DNA of 64,000 nucleotides from Planctomycetia bacterium (GCA_005787685.1 SYAC01000004.1:1-64000); one strand, 5' to 3'. Positions 17,141-26,766 are shown, counted from the stretch's first letter. Translations and numbers: made by a program. The notes: generated from the letters alone by a model not told the origin.

Positions 17141-19255
17141 TCAGGCCTTCGCCAACACTTCGTCCTTCAAGCGATCAGGCATAATGCGATAAGTGGCGGG
17201 TTCCATCACGCTTGAGGCGCGGCCTTGGGTCATGCTGCGCAGCGTGGTGGTGTAGCCGAACAATTCAGCCAGCGGCACTTCCGCGGTGATCATGCGAGTC
17301 ACGCCGCGCAATTCGCTATCAATGATTTGGCCGCGGCGGCTGGCGATGTCGCCGGCCACGTTGCCAAAGAATTCGTCAGGCGTGGTCACGACCAATTTCA
17401 TAATTGGCTCCAGTAAGGCCAAGCCAGCGCGCGTGCATGCTTCACGGAACGCCAGAGCGCCCGCTTGTTCAAACGCAATCTGACTTGAATCCACATCGTG
17501 GTATGAACCAAACACAAGTTGGCAACGCACATTGATCACTGGGTAGCCACCCAAAATTCCGCTGGCCGCCGCTTGACGCGCGCCGTACTCAACGCTTGGA
17601 ATAAATTCGCGCGGAATGGAACCGCCGCTGACTTTGTCCTCAAAGACAACGCCATTCTTCATTTCAAGTTCCTCGATCTCGGCTTCTTCCTTGGTCATTG
17701 GCGACACGGTCACCACGGCGTCACCGTATTGACCGCGACCACCGGACTGCTTCTTGAACAGGCCGCGAATATCCTTGGCGATTCCAGTGATGGTCTCGCG
17801 GTAGGCCACGCGTGGCTTGCCCACGGTCACATTCACCTTCATGTCGCGTACCAGCTTGTTTTTAATGATTTCCAAGTGCAATTCACCCATTCCGCTGATG
17901 ATGGTTTCACCAGTTTCCTCGTTGTAATTGCTGCGGAAACTTGGATCTTCACGGCGGATGATGGTGAGCGATTCGCCCAACTTCTTCTTGTCGTCAGCGG
18001 TGTTTGGCTCAATGCTCATGGAAATCACGGGCTCCGGGAACACCATTCGCTCTAGCACGATCGGATGATCAGGGTCGCACAATGTGTCGCCCGTGAAGGA
18101 ATCTTTCAGACCAACTACGGCCACAATTTGTCCGGTGCCGGTCTCGTCAAGCGCGGTGCGGTTCTGCGCGTGCATTTCATACAGGCGGCTGACATTTTCA
18201 CGCCGACCATTGCCTGGATTCAGAACGCGGCTGCCCTTGGCCAACTTGCCAGAATAAATTCGAAGGTAGGTCAAGTTGCCAGCGACATCGCTGACCACTT
18301 TGAACACCAAGGCGGAGAACGGCGCGTCTTCGCTATGCGGGCGAGATAGTTTCATGGAAACATCCTTTGGATCTACGCCTTCAACAGGCGGACGCTCCGT
18401 TGGGCAGGGCAGGTAATCCACAACCGCATCCAGAATTTTCTGTACGCCGGTGTACTTGAGCGCGGAACCGCAAATCACTGGCGCGCACTTCAAATTAATG
18501 GTTGCCTTGCGTAGCGCGGCCTTCAATTCAGGCACGGTGATGGTGGATGGATCCGTCAAGAATTTCTCCGTCAGGGAGTCGTCAAGATCGGCAATATTTT
18601 CCACCATTTGCGTGCGCCACTTCTGCGCAGTTTCAAGGAAATCAGCGGGAATTTCCGTCTCTTTAATCTCGTTGCCTTGCTCGGCTGGATTCCAGTACAT
18701 GGCCTTCATGCGCATCAAATCAACAATGCCCTTGAAGGTGGCGCCGCCGCCAATTGGAACTTGAATGGCAATGGCGTTGGCGCCCAAGCGCGTCTTCAAA
18801 CTGCCAAAGGAAAAATCAAAGTCGCCGCCAAGTTTGTCCATCTTGTTGATCAAGCACAAGCGCGGAACACCGTAGCGATCGGCTTGGCGCCACACGGTTT
18901 CACTTTGCGCTTCAACGCCTTCTTTACCGTCAAACACGGCCACCGCGCCGTCAAGCACGCGCAGCGATCGTTCCACTTCAATGGTGAAATCTACGTGTCC
19001 AGGCGTGTCAATTAAATTAACCTTGTACTCAACGCCCTCACATTCCCATGGGCAGGTTGTGGCAGCGCTTTGAATGGTGATGCCGCGCTTTTGCTCCTCT
19101 TCAAGGCTGTCCATGGTGGCGGTGCCTTCATGCACTTCACCCATGCGATGAATCTTTCCGGTGTAGAAAAGAATGCGCTCCGTCACGGTGGTCTTGCCAG
19201 CGTCAATGTGGGCGCAAATTCCGATGTTTCGAACCTTGGTCAGATCAATGGGCAT
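17141..19255 (-). CDS. fusA: Translation elongation factor G
   Basis: A 704-residue translocation GTPase. The G motifs are complete: [28 protein letters not shown] and [10 protein letters not shown]. Domains II-V follow at normal length, with the domain IV loop region ([27 protein letters not shown]) and domain V ([31 protein letters not shown]). The ATG at 19255 puts [13 protein letters not shown] at the usual start; an in-frame ATG 36 codons upstream would add a non-conserved leader. It is not in a str operon: rpsL, rpsG and tuf are absent, which is common when a genome has several EF-G paralogues. Confidence 0.95.
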   Translation of the reverse strand: MPIDLTKVRNIGICAHIDAGKTTVTERILFYTGKIHRMGEVHEGTATMDSLEEEQKRGITIQSAATTCPWECEGVEYKVNLIDTPGHVDFTIEVERSLRVLDGAVAVFDGKEGVEAQSETVWRQADRYGVPRLCLINKMDKLGGDFDFSFGSLKTRLGANAIAIQVPIGGGATFKGIVDLMRMKAMYWNPAEQGNEIKETEIPADFLETAQKWRTQMVENIADLDDSLTEKFLTDPSTITVPELKAALRKATINLKCAPVICGSALKYTGVQKILDAVVDYLPCPTERPPVEGVDPKDVSMKLSRPHSEDAPFSALVFKVVSDVAGNLTYLRIYSGKLAKGSRVLNPGNGRRENVSRLYEMHAQNRTALDETGTGQIVAVVGLKDSFTGDTLCDPDHPIVLERMVFPEPVISMSIEPNTADDKKKLGESLTIIRREDPSFRSNYNEETGETIISGMGELHLEIIKNKLVRDMKVNVTVGKPRVAYRETITGIAKDIRGLFKKQSGGRGQYGDAVVTVSPMTKEEAEIEELEMKNGVVFEDKVSGGSIPREFIPSVEYGARQAAASGILGGYPVINVRCQLVFGSYHDVDSSQIAFEQAGALAFREACTRAGLALLEPIMKLVVTTPDEFFGNVAGDIASRRGQIIDSELRGVTRMITAEVPLAELFGYTTTLRSMTQGRASSVMEPATYRIMPDRLKDEVLAKA

Positions 19256-19390
19256 GTGTAGCTCGTCTGCCCCATATGCGGGGCGTGTAAAGTGGGCGCG
19301 CGTCCAGAATTCGACTCCAACCGCATAGGACGCCTGCGGTGGAGAATCGAAGAGAGTAGGCATTTTTAGGGGGTCAGGTCAAGCGTGAAG

Positions 19391-19419
19391 AAGCCTAGAA
19401 AACCCTTATTTTTAGGCTT
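19391..19419 (-). terminator. Possible hairpin terminator after the RNase HII-like gene
   Basis: A perfect 7-bp inverted repeat (AAGCCTA / TAGGCTT) with a 15-base loop lies 28 bases downstream of the 19447-20445 gene on the minus strand and upstream of fusA. The tail on the minus strand is CTTC rather than a run of Ts, so termination is uncertain. Confidence 0.35.
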
Positions 19420-19446
19420 GTTCGATCGGGGCCGATCACATGTGCG

Positions 19447-20445
19447 CTAGCACTTTCGAACCAAACGATCTATTTCCAATCCCAAGGCGGTTAAATGCGG
19501 TCGAATCACCTCCAGAAATCGCCTTCCATCCTCCACATAGCCAGCGGTTGGGACAATTCCAGGGATCACATGTCGGAAGAACGCGTTCATTCTTCGCATG
19601 CTTAATTCGCGCATGTATTTCGCCGTCATGCTGGCCAAGGCCACGGGCAAATGCCGCTGCTCCGATTCCGTCTCAAACGAAATAAACATGTTCTGCTTTC
19701 CATCAATGACTTGATAGCGACTTTGACGATCGTTCTCCTCATGAATTCGAATCATGGCCTCTGGAAACGCACGCTGCAGCGGCTGTAAATAGCGCGTGCG
19801 TCCGCTTTGTCGATCGCACGCCACGCACAACTCAGCGTCCATATATTTTTCACGCAACTCGCACAACAGGCGCAACAGGGCCAGCTCGCTCACCGCGGAT
19901 TTGCTTCCAGTGACTTTGGCGAATTCATTCAATTCCTCCGGCTCAATAATTGTGCAGCGGTTGCGCAGCATGCGCGCGCCAGATTCCATAAAGGCAAGAT
20001 GCAGGCGATTGGCGGCCACTCGCAATTCGTCCGCGGTGGTGGCCACAGGCAGCAAGGTGGTTGACAATTCCTTGTGCCACGGCAGTGCGTCCGCGGGACC
20101 GCACCCAAGCAACTTTAATAAATTGCTTTCAAGCAGCGGAAATAGCTCGGTTTCCTGGTCGCGTACTGGGCGCGTCATGGCGGCAAGAGTGCTTAACACG
20201 CCACGCTCTAAGTGTCGCAAAGGATGCGTCTTGGCTTCTTTGGCACCTTTGAGTGTCTTGGAATCATCAATCGCAATGCGTCCCTTGTGATCCGTGGGGC
20301 GCTTGCACACCGCGCTCGAAAGTTCCTTCCATAAATCAGGCCACTTGCCCAGCGCCTCATCGGTGCTCCACTCGGTGCACGCAATAGTCATTGGTCCAAG
20401 CAATGGTCCGTAGCCCGCCTCATCTATGCCGGCGTAAATGCGCAT
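19447..20445 (-). CDS. RNase HII-like protein with an atypical GYG signature
   Basis: A 332-residue protein related to ribonuclease HII, well over the family's usual 200-260. It keeps the N-terminal catalytic pair in [13 protein letters not shown] (D8, E9), the DSK motif (IDDSKTLK, 60-66), the third acid in VACDRQSG (D211) and the AS.TAK motif (271-276). Two signature positions differ: the GRG loop that reads the ribose at RNA-DNA junctions is GYG, and the fourth acid is glutamate (MRE, E280) instead of aspartate. A helical insert fills residues about 90-200. It probably cuts or binds RNA in hybrids, but specificity may be changed. Divergent to the aldolase gene. Confidence 0.7.
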   Translation of the reverse strand: MRIYAGIDEAGYGPLLGPMTIACTEWSTDEALGKWPDLWKELSSAVCKRPTDHKGRIAIDDSKTLKGAKEAKTHPLRHLERGVLSTLAAMTRPVRDQETELFPLLESNLLKLLGCGPADALPWHKELSTTLLPVATTADELRVAANRLHLAFMESGARMLRNRCTIIEPEELNEFAKVTGSKSAVSELALLRLLCELREKYMDAELCVACDRQSGRTRYLQPLQRAFPEAMIRIHEENDRQSRYQVIDGKQNMFISFETESEQRHLPVALASMTAKYMRELSMRRMNAFFRHVIPGIVPTAGYVEDGRRFLEVIRPHLTALGLEIDRLVRKC

Positions 20446-20542
20446 ACTTTCAAGCCTACAACAAGCGGCGCGCGGCCATTATTTTTCCTGGGCGCATTGG
20501 TTATGTAATGTGGGTACATTCTTACCGAATAGGAGTATCTTT

Positions 20543-21613
20543 ATGGCAACCAGCAGCAAGACATCGGAAATTTTAGGCGCCGAAGCCACCTCACTATTTT
20601 CGTACAAGGCGAAAGTGGATAAAAAACTTTTGCATCTTCCCGGCCCCGACTTTGTCGAGCGCATTTGGATGGGTTCCGATCGTAATCCGCAGGTGTTGCG
20701 CAATCTGCAATCGTTCTTCAACCACGGCCGCCTTGCTGGCACTGGATACATGAGCATTCTGCCCGTTGATCAGGGCATTGAGCATTCCGCTGGAGCAAGT
20801 TTTGCCAAGAATCCACTGTACTTCGACGGCGAAAATATCATCAAGCTTGCCATGGAGGGCGGCTGCAACGGCGTGGCCACCACCTTTGGTGTGCTGGGTT
20901 CGGTCAGCCGCAAGTATGCGCACAAAATTCCATTCCTGGTGAAGTTGAACCACAACGAGTTGCTGACATTTCCAAACCAGTTCAAGCAAATCATGTTTGG
21001 CTCAGTCAAAGAGGCCTGGAACTTGGGAGCGGCCGCCGTGGGAGCCACGATTTATTTTGGCTCCGAGGACTCCGATCGTCAAATCATTGAGGTTGCGAAC
21101 GCATTTTACCAGGCGCACGAACTTGGCATGTGCACTTTCTTGTGGTGCTATTTGCGCAACCCCGCATTCAAGAAGGACGGAAAAGATTTCCATGTCAGCG
21201 CGGATCTCACTGGGCAGGCCAATCATTTGGGCGTGACCATTCAGGCCGACATCATCAAGCAAAAGCAGGCAGAATTGAACGGCGGCTATGCGGCGCTGAA
21301 CATGGGCAACTCAAGTTACGGCAAATTTGATCCGCGCATTTACACCGATCTGTGCAGCGACCATCCGATTGATCTCACGCGCTACCAAGTGTTGAATTGC
21401 TACGGCGGTCGATCTGGCTTGATCAATTCGGGCGGCGCCTCTGGCAGCGACGATTTGTTGCAGGCCGTGCGTACCGCGGTCATCAACAAGCGCGCTGGCG
21501 GCACGGGTTTAATCTCGGGCCGCAAGGCGTTTCAAAAGCCAATGGCCGATGGAGTGAAGTTACTCAACGCCGTGCAAGATGTGTACTTGGACAAAGAGAT
21601 CACCATCGCGTGA
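20543..21613 (+). CDS. fbaB: Class I fructose-bisphosphate aldolase (DhnA/FbaB type)
   Basis: A 356-residue Schiff-base aldolase that splits fructose 1,6-bisphosphate into dihydroxyacetone phosphate and glyceraldehyde 3-phosphate. The sequence follows E. coli FbaB closely from end to end as I remember it: [60 protein letters not shown] and a terminal [17 protein letters not shown] (fragments quoted separately). The ATG at 20543 has AGGAG 8 bases upstream. The frame is open 35 codons further, but that part is not conserved. The stop overlaps the GTG start of a lipoprotein gene by 4 bases. Confidence 0.95.
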   Translation: MATSSKTSEILGAEATSLFSYKAKVDKKLLHLPGPDFVERIWMGSDRNPQVLRNLQSFFNHGRLAGTGYMSILPVDQGIEHSAGASFAKNPLYFDGENIIKLAMEGGCNGVATTFGVLGSVSRKYAHKIPFLVKLNHNELLTFPNQFKQIMFGSVKEAWNLGAAAVGATIYFGSEDSDRQIIEVANAFYQAHELGMCTFLWCYLRNPAFKKDGKDFHVSADLTGQANHLGVTIQADIIKQKQAELNGGYAALNMGNSSYGKFDPRIYTDLCSDHPIDLTRYQVLNCYGGRSGLINSGGASGSDDLLQAVRTAVINKRAGGTGLISGRKAFQKPMADGVKLLNAVQDVYLDKEITIA

Positions 21614-22098
21614 AATGCCGCGCAACGATTGTAGCGCTGTGTTTAAGCGCGTTGTTCTGTGGCTGCAAATCCATGGAAGTTTCGCAATCCACAAATACCA
21701 AGTTGCAATTGCAGTGGCACTTAGCCAGCGAAAAGCGATTGCCTGGTTTTATCGACATGTCCACTCTTGAAGTGGTTCAAGGCGGCGGCACATTGTGGGT
21801 CTCACCCGAACCCATATTGCGACTTTCAGATATTTCAAACGCGGCGCGCGCGAACTCAGGGGAAAATTTTCTCTATCTCACCGTGAAAGTTTCCTCCCGC
21901 AGTGGGTTGCAAAGCGATACTGGCGCCCATTTGCGTGATTTATTGGCGTTCATGCTCAATGGGAAAATTGTCTATGTCGCCATATTGGTAGCGCCTTTGT
22001 CGCAGCAAATGATTGTGCGCATTGGACCAGATGGGATCAGCGAAGAGCAAGCCGAAGACATTATGCAAGCGGTGCGCGATGGCGGCGGCTCCAAATAA
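21610..22098 (+). CDS. Putative lipoprotein with a SecD P1-head-like domain
   Basis: A 162-residue protein starting at a GTG that overlaps the aldolase stop (GTGA). A short signal ([17 protein letters not shown]) ends in cysteines compatible with lipid attachment, although the lipobox is poor at position -3. The mature part resembles the head of the SecD/SecF P1 domain: a strand-turn-strand ending in [10 protein letters not shown], a helix with [15 protein letters not shown], and a final [15 protein letters not shown] helix like the EEA..L...L..G end of SecD P1. No transmembrane translocase part follows, so it is a solitary domain whose partner is unknown. Confidence 0.6.
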   Translation: MKCRATIVALCLSALFCGCKSMEVSQSTNTKLQLQWHLASEKRLPGFIDMSTLEVVQGGGTLWVSPEPILRLSDISNAARANSGENFLYLTVKVSSRSGLQSDTGAHLRDLLAFMLNGKIVYVAILVAPLSQQMIVRIGPDGISEEQAEDIMQAVRDGGGSK

Positions 22099-22109
22099 TC
22101 AGTGATTGC

Positions 22110-22127
22110 ACGGCGCGCGTGCGCCGT
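22110..22127. terminator. GC-rich hairpin between convergent genes
   Basis: ACGGCGC and GCGCCGT form a perfect 7-bp stem with a GCGT tetraloop, 12 bases after the lipoprotein stop and about 90 bases after the P-type ATPase stop on the other strand. No T-run follows, so it may only protect 3' ends or mark Rho-dependent termination. Confidence 0.35.
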
Positions 22128-22216
22128 CACCTTCCGCTGCGCATGGGCTGGGTATTTCTCCTACAAACCTTCACGCCATGTCCGCTCCAAGCCAATGCAA
22201 ACACGACTGCGGCAAC

Positions 22217-24244
22217 TTATCCCGCGTTGACCCGTTGTAATATCGCCTGGCGAGTTGGTTTTACTGGGCGCGAGGACTCCATGGAACGGCGAATTTCCTC
22301 GGCGCCACGAACATCTTCGCCAAAGCGCACAAGCCGAAGCGAATTGGCAATGACAAAAATGTAGGCGCCCGCCTGATAAAACGGGGTAATCCAAATTTGA
22401 ATGCGACCAGTGGCGGCCAAAGCCAAGCCCACAATGGCCAACAGCAATGCCGCCGCAATGTTGAGCGCGATAATGCCGCGCGCGCGCCGCGCCAACTCAA
22501 GTAAAAACGGAATGTGGCGCAAATCATCGTTCATCAAGGCAACGCCGGCCGAGTTTGTGGCAATGTCGCTTCCAGAAAGTCCCATGGCCACGCCCACATC
22601 GGCGCTGGCCAGAATTGGACCGTCATTGATGCCGTCGCCCACAACCAACGTGCGGTGACCGCGGCGAATGAGATATTTCAACTCCTCGTGCTTCTCCTCG
22701 GGCAAGCATTCGGCCTCGATGGAGTCCACACCAACGGCCTCGCCAACACGCGTCGCCACGTCGAGGCGGTCGCCGGTGAAAATGCAAACTTTGCGCACGC
22801 CCAGTTCGCGCAATCGCGACACAACATCACTGGCATTTTGTCGCAACTTGTCCTCTAGACCAACCGCGCCCAAATAGCGTCCGCCCAACATCACATGCAC
22901 GCTACTCATGCCTTCAATTCGTTTGGTGGATTGGTCAACCTGTGGCGCTATGGACGAGTCATTCTCCAAGAGCCACTGCGCTCGCCCAGCCAGCACAGGT
23001 CCGTCAGATGTTTGCGCGCTCACCCCGCGGCCATGAAGTTCCTTGTAATCGCGAATGGAGCGCGGCAAAATGCGGGCTTTTGCAGCGGTTTCCAGAATAC
23101 TTCGCGCCAATGGGTGGTTACTGCTTTGCTCGGCGTCGGTGGCGGCTTGCAACAGCAACGCGGGGTCCACCCCATCGGCGGGCGCCAAGCGACCCACGCT
23201 GAATTTTCCAGTGGTCAGCGTTCCAGTTTTATCCATGATCACGGTGTCAATGTTGGACGCGCTCTCCAGCACGCGCGTGGTTTTAATCATAATTCCCAAG
23301 CGCGCCGCAGCGGCGAAGGCCGCGACCATGGCGGTTGGATACGCGATCAACAATGCGCCTGGGCATGTCACCACCAATACCGTCACCGCGCGCTCGGCCG
23401 CTTGATCGCGCACCGCGGCAATTTCACTTTTGCTTGTGAAGAACCATACCAGCGCTGCCACCATCAACACCACTGGAACATAATAGGTCGCTAAGCGCTC
23501 GATTAATTCTTGTTTATGGCCCTTGGCATTTTCCGCCTCGCGGATAAGCGACTCGACTTTTCCAATGGTGCTTTCGCCCGCGACGGCTGTCACTTCAATA
23601 TCCAACTGACCCGTGAGATTGGTGGTTCCGGCGTACACCGCAGTTCCTTCGCTGGCTTCAATGGGAATGGCTTCACCAGTTAAACTTGCTTGATTCACGC
23701 TGCTTTGCCCTGCAATGACGCGCCCGTCCACGGGAAGATTTTCACCAGGACGCACGCGAACTTTTTGTCCGACGCGAATTTGATCCAGGGTGGTTTCTGT
23801 TTCGCTTCCATCCTTTTGGATCAGGCGCGCAATGTCGGGAGTCAACTCAACCAGATCGCGGATGGCTCGTTGCGCTCCCCAAGCGGTGCGGCTAAGAATA
23901 AGTTCGCTCAGCCACAAGAAGAAAGCCAAGAAGCCCGCGGCCAAATATAAATTGTTGGCGAGTGCGGCCAGCACGGCCAGACTTGCGAGTGAGTCGCCGC
24001 TGGGACGACCCATTTTCATTTCTTTCAACGCACCAAAGGCCAGGGGCGTCACCAACATCAACGCGCCAATCGCGGCGGGAATTTGCGCCACTTGCGCTTG
24101 CAATCCAAGCAGGCTTCCAATCCAACTTGTCAGCAGCAATGTTCCGCCCGCGAGCGCCACAAAAAGTCGGCGTTCAAGGCGTTCGCCGCCTTGGGAAAGA
24201 TCGCGGCGTGAGGGGGGGTTGGCAAATGTGTCGGATGGGCTCAT
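22217..24244 (-). CDS. Heavy-metal-translocating P1B-type ATPase
   Basis: A 675-residue ion pump without an N-terminal HMA metal-binding domain. It has the phosphorylation site DKTGTLTTGK, the actuator loop LTGEAIPIE, the P1B-specific SSNHPLARS histidine-proline pair and the hinge GDGINDGPILASADVG. The membrane metal motif reads VTCPGALLIAYPTA, so CPG replaces the usual CPC, as in some Zn/Cd/Co-type pumps; the ion cannot be assigned safely. The ATG at 24244 is preferred; a GTG 14 codons upstream (24286) is in frame. Convergent with the lipoprotein gene and separated from gpsA by a repeat-bearing gap. Confidence 0.88.
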   Translation of the reverse strand: MSPSDTFANPPSRRDLSQGGERLERRLFVALAGGTLLLTSWIGSLLGLQAQVAQIPAAIGALMLVTPLAFGALKEMKMGRPSGDSLASLAVLAALANNLYLAAGFLAFFLWLSELILSRTAWGAQRAIRDLVELTPDIARLIQKDGSETETTLDQIRVGQKVRVRPGENLPVDGRVIAGQSSVNQASLTGEAIPIEASEGTAVYAGTTNLTGQLDIEVTAVAGESTIGKVESLIREAENAKGHKQELIERLATYYVPVVLMVAALVWFFTSKSEIAAVRDQAAERAVTVLVVTCPGALLIAYPTAMVAAFAAAARLGIMIKTTRVLESASNIDTVIMDKTGTLTTGKFSVGRLAPADGVDPALLLQAATDAEQSSNHPLARSILETAAKARILPRSIRDYKELHGRGVSAQTSDGPVLAGRAQWLLENDSSIAPQVDQSTKRIEGMSSVHVMLGGRYLGAVGLEDKLRQNASDVVSRLRELGVRKVCIFTGDRLDVATRVGEAVGVDSIEAECLPEEKHEELKYLIRRGHRTLVVGDGINDGPILASADVGVAMGLSGSDIATNSAGVALMNDDLRHIPFLLELARRARGIIALNIAAALLLAIVGLALAATGRIQIWITPFYQAGAYIFVIANSLRLVRFGEDVRGAEEIRRSMESSRPVKPTRQAILQRVNAG

Positions 24245-24472
24245 CGGCAATGTCTCATTTCGTTTGGTGCAAGTATCAAAAAGCACATTCTTCTTGATGA
24301 AGATGAAATCCTAGCAGGGCAGAAGCATGGGGCAAGTGTGGGGTTGGCACGCGTTCTGTGTGATGTGTGTCGCAAGCGCGCGGAAAGTATGAATTGGCGT
24401 GGCACAAATGTGGTTCGCGCAAGGTCAGGGTGGAGTTCGCCGCAGAAAAATTCTTTGACCAGGTTTCTCAAC
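24245..24472. other. Upstream region of the P-type ATPase gene, no gene seen
   Basis: Non-coding stretch between the ATPase start and the repeat tract at 24473. It has a pyrimidine-rich part near 24290 and otherwise mixed composition. I see no clear metal-regulator operator or promoter, though one would be expected here on the minus strand. Confidence 0.4.
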
Positions 24473-24542
24473 GCCAAGTCCCTAATGCCAAGTCCCTAAT
24501 GCCAAGTCCCTAATGCCAAGTCCCTAATGCCAAGTCCCTAGC
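24473..24542. repeat. 14-bp tandem repeat, five copies
   Basis: GCCAAGTCCCTAAT occurs four times without a mismatch (24473-24528), and a fifth copy (24529-24542) differs only in the last bases. The tract lies 29 bases beyond the gpsA stop and about 230 bases before the P-type ATPase start, both on the minus strand. Perfect identity between units points to recent expansion. Confidence 0.95.
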
Positions 24543-24571
24543 GCCAACTTCGCGTCAGCAAGTCCGCAGAC

Positions 24572-25576
24572 TCATCCAATGCGTTCGGCTTTGGCGGAGC
24601 GGGACATTAAGTCGCGTAAGGCTTGGGCGGGCGAATGATGTTCAAACAGCACGCTGTGAACCGCGGCGGCAATGGGCAGTTCAATGTTGTATTTTTGCGC
24701 GAGTGCCAGCAGACTTTTACAAGTTTCAACGCCTTCCACCACGCCATTGGTCGCGGCTAAGGCATCGTTCAAGCTCATTCCGCGCCCAATCTTTTCACCC
24801 AAGGTTCTATTGCGACCCTCTGGACTGAAACAGGTTGTCGCCAAATCACCAACTCCGGCGATGCCAAAAAAAGTTTCTTGTTTGGCGCCCATCGCCACAC
24901 CAAGTCGCACAATTTCAGCCACGCCGCGCGCCAGTAGCGCACTTTTTGCGTTGAAGCCCATTCCCAATCCATCCAACATTCCCGCCGCCAGCGCCACGAC
25001 ATTTTTTGCCGCGCCAGCAATTTCCACTCCCACAGGATCGTTGCTGGTGTAAATGCGAAGCCAGGGTCTAGAAAAAATAATTTGCACAAGCTCGGCAAAT
25101 GGTTCTTGGTCGCTGGCGCACAGCAATGTCGCTGGAAGTTGTAGCGCCAATTCACTGGCAATCGTTGGTCCACTTAACACCGCGAGTGGTCGCTGGCCTG
25201 TGACGACGCGCAGCACTGCAAGTGGCGGGCACAACAACGCAACTTCCACGCCCTTGGTCACGGTAACAATGCCAGTGTCTGGCAACAGTGTGGGCGCAAT
25301 ACGCTGCCATGATTCGCGCGCAAATTGTGCTGGAATTGCGCTGACCGCCAAAGTTGCGTCGGTAAAAATTTCCTCCGTGTGAGCGCTCACGCGCACGGAT
25401 GCGGGCAGTTGAAAATTGGCAAGCCGCGGGCTGCGGCGAGTTTGGTTCAGCAGTTTGGCGGCGTCGGCAAAGGGACTCCATAGCCGAGTTTCATGTCCCG
25501 ATTGCGCCACAATCGCCGCCAAAACCAAAGCCATTTGGCCATCACCTGCGATCGCAATTGTGTGCTGCCTACTCAT
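24572..25576 (-). CDS. gpsA: NAD(P)-dependent glycerol-3-phosphate dehydrogenase
   Basis: A 334-residue enzyme that reduces dihydroxyacetone phosphate to sn-glycerol 3-phosphate for phospholipid synthesis. It has the Rossmann start IAIAGDGQMALVLA, the conserved VTKGVEV, LSGPTIASELA, and the catalytic-lysine region AGAAKNVVALAAGMLDGLGMG with NAKSALLARG. Its ATG overlaps the stop of the upstream HPr gene by 4 bases, so the two are translationally coupled. Its position at the end of an HPF-EIIA-HPr run suggests shared expression with PTS-type regulators. Confidence 0.93.
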   Translation of the reverse strand: MSRQHTIAIAGDGQMALVLAAIVAQSGHETRLWSPFADAAKLLNQTRRSPRLANFQLPASVRVSAHTEEIFTDATLAVSAIPAQFARESWQRIAPTLLPDTGIVTVTKGVEVALLCPPLAVLRVVTGQRPLAVLSGPTIASELALQLPATLLCASDQEPFAELVQIIFSRPWLRIYTSNDPVGVEIAGAAKNVVALAAGMLDGLGMGFNAKSALLARGVAEIVRLGVAMGAKQETFFGIAGVGDLATTCFSPEGRNRTLGEKIGRGMSLNDALAATNGVVEGVETCKSLLALAQKYNIELPIAAAVHSVLFEHHSPAQALRDLMSRSAKAERIG

Positions 25577-25881
25577 TCCTCTTCAAATCGACTTTCTACC
25601 AATGTGCGCAACGCCGCAATCGCCTCGTGGGCGTCGGCACCTTCGGCTTCAATTTCAATTTCCGTTCCTTGCGTGCAGGCAAGCATCAACATTTGCATCA
25701 CGCTCTTGCCATCCACGCGCTCCTGATTGTCCGTTCGGTGCACTTTGATTGTGCAAAGAAATGAACCCGCCGTGGAGGCGAAGGTCATAGCTGGGCGCGC
25801 ATGCAGGCCCAGTCGGTTTGATATCAAAACACGCGTCGAGTTCAAGTCTCTAGCGTACCAATGGATTCGCGTCGGCTTCAT
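25573..25881 (-). CDS. HPr-family phosphocarrier protein
   Basis: A PTS phosphocarrier of about 102 residues, with the active histidine in NRLGLHARPAM and a regulatory-serine-like site in VDGKSVMQMLML, followed by the EIEIEAEGADAHEAIAAL end of the fold. The start is uncertain: ATG codons at 25881 and 25899 lie inside the upstream EIIA gene and a TTG at 25843-25845 lies just after it; none has a clear ribosome binding site, so coupling to EIIA is likely. With the fructose-type EIIA it probably forms a regulatory phosphorelay like Npr-PtsN. No enzyme I or permease gene is present. Confidence 0.88.
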   Translation of the reverse strand: MKPTRIHWYARDLNSTRVLISNRLGLHARPAMTFASTAGSFLCTIKVHRTDNQERVDGKSVMQMLMLACTQGTEIEIEAEGADAHEAIAALRTLVESRFEEE

Positions 25882-26326
25882 CAAGCAGGGTGACAACATC
25901 CGTCACAGTCTTGGCTTGGCGAAGAAACTTTCGAAACTGTTCTTGGCTGAGAATCGAAAATAAACCCTCCATGGCCGCCAAATGCAGTTCTGGTTTGTCT
26001 TCTGGACTCAGCAGCAAAAATATGGCGTGCACGGGTTGGCGATCCAGCGCGTTGAAATCCAAGCCAGCGGGATGCAGCCCAACCGCGGCAACGCATTTTT
26101 TCACCTCCAAAGTCTTGACATGCGGAACCGAAACGCCATGGCCAAAACCTGTGGAGCCTTTTTTCTCGCGCTTGATGACAGCCTTGAGAAATTCATCGCG
26201 ATACGCGGGCTTGAACGCCCCAGCTTTCATCAACGCGTCAAGAAGTTCACCAATGCACTCGTCGCGCTTGGGAGATTTCATTCCCGTCACGATTGCTTTT
26301 TCCAATACCAATTGGCGAAGTTTCAT
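25850..26326 (-). CDS. ptsN: PTS EIIA domain protein, PtsN/fructose type
   Basis: A 158-residue single-domain EIIA of the fructose/mannitol/nitrogen family. The phosphorylated histidine is in HGVSVPHVKTL; DALMKAGAF and the FLLLSPEDKPELHL segment are typical of the fold. There is no transport domain, so like PtsN it probably regulates target proteins according to its phosphorylation. It is encoded 119 bases after hpf and overlaps the HPr gene. The symbol is given by similarity in family and context. Confidence 0.85.
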   Translation of the reverse strand: MKLRQLVLEKAIVTGMKSPKRDECIGELLDALMKAGAFKPAYRDEFLKAVIKREKKGSTGFGHGVSVPHVKTLEVKKCVAAVGLHPAGLDFNALDRQPVHAIFLLLSPEDKPELHLAAMEGLFSILSQEQFRKFLRQAKTVTDVVTLLDEADANPLVR

Positions 26327-26445
26327 ACGAGCGACCTGTTTCCTTTCAAATCACAATGCGCGTTTGGCGAATTGCGCAAAACTTGTGTTTTATTTCAAGT
26401 GTGCACAATATCAATCGTCATAAGGGGGGCTTTCGGCGCACAAAT

Positions 26446-26766
26446 TTACGATTTCTTATCAATCTCCGGGTGCTTTCGATTGCGCAAACGGTCTTTATGG
26501 TCGGTTAATTGACGCACGCCGCGGTCAAGCACCAAGTCAACGCACGCGTACAAATCATCGTGGGTGCTGTTGGCAATAAAGTCCTCATGATGCTCGACAT
26601 CGGTGATCAATTCGACATGGAATCCGTGGTGCGGTTGCTTTTCAATCACAAAATTAATTTGCAGCACCTTGTCAAAGTGACGCTCCAATCGCGTCACTTT
26701 GCTCCGAATGTATTGCTCAATGGCGGGGGTCAAATCCAAATGTTTTGCGCTTATGTTCACAATCAT
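26446..26766 (-). CDS. hpf: Ribosome hibernation-promoting factor, short form
   Basis: A 106-residue member of the HPF/YfiA (RaiA) family, which binds the decoding region of idle 30S subunits. Family features include MIVNISAKHLDLTPAIEQYI, a basic helix around KVTRLERHFDK, VIEKQPHHGFHVEL and DDLYACVDLVLDRGVRQL. The long-form dimerisation domain is absent. The ATG at 26766 is preferred because AAAGGA lies 8 bases upstream; a frame extension of nine codons has no such site. It heads a hpf-EIIA-HPr-gpsA series. Confidence 0.9.
   Translation of the reverse strand: MIVNISAKHLDLTPAIEQYIRSKVTRLERHFDKVLQINFVIEKQPHHGFHVELITDVEHHEDFIANSTHDDLYACVDLVLDRGVRQLTDHKDRLRNRKHPEIDKKS

Noticed and set aside
16445-17215. 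Plus-strand frame of 256 codons
   Set aside because: Antisense to ribD and the end of fusA, His/Arg-rich shadow.
24473-24542. CRISPR array
   Set aside because: The 14-bp units are contiguous with no spacers and no cas genes are present.
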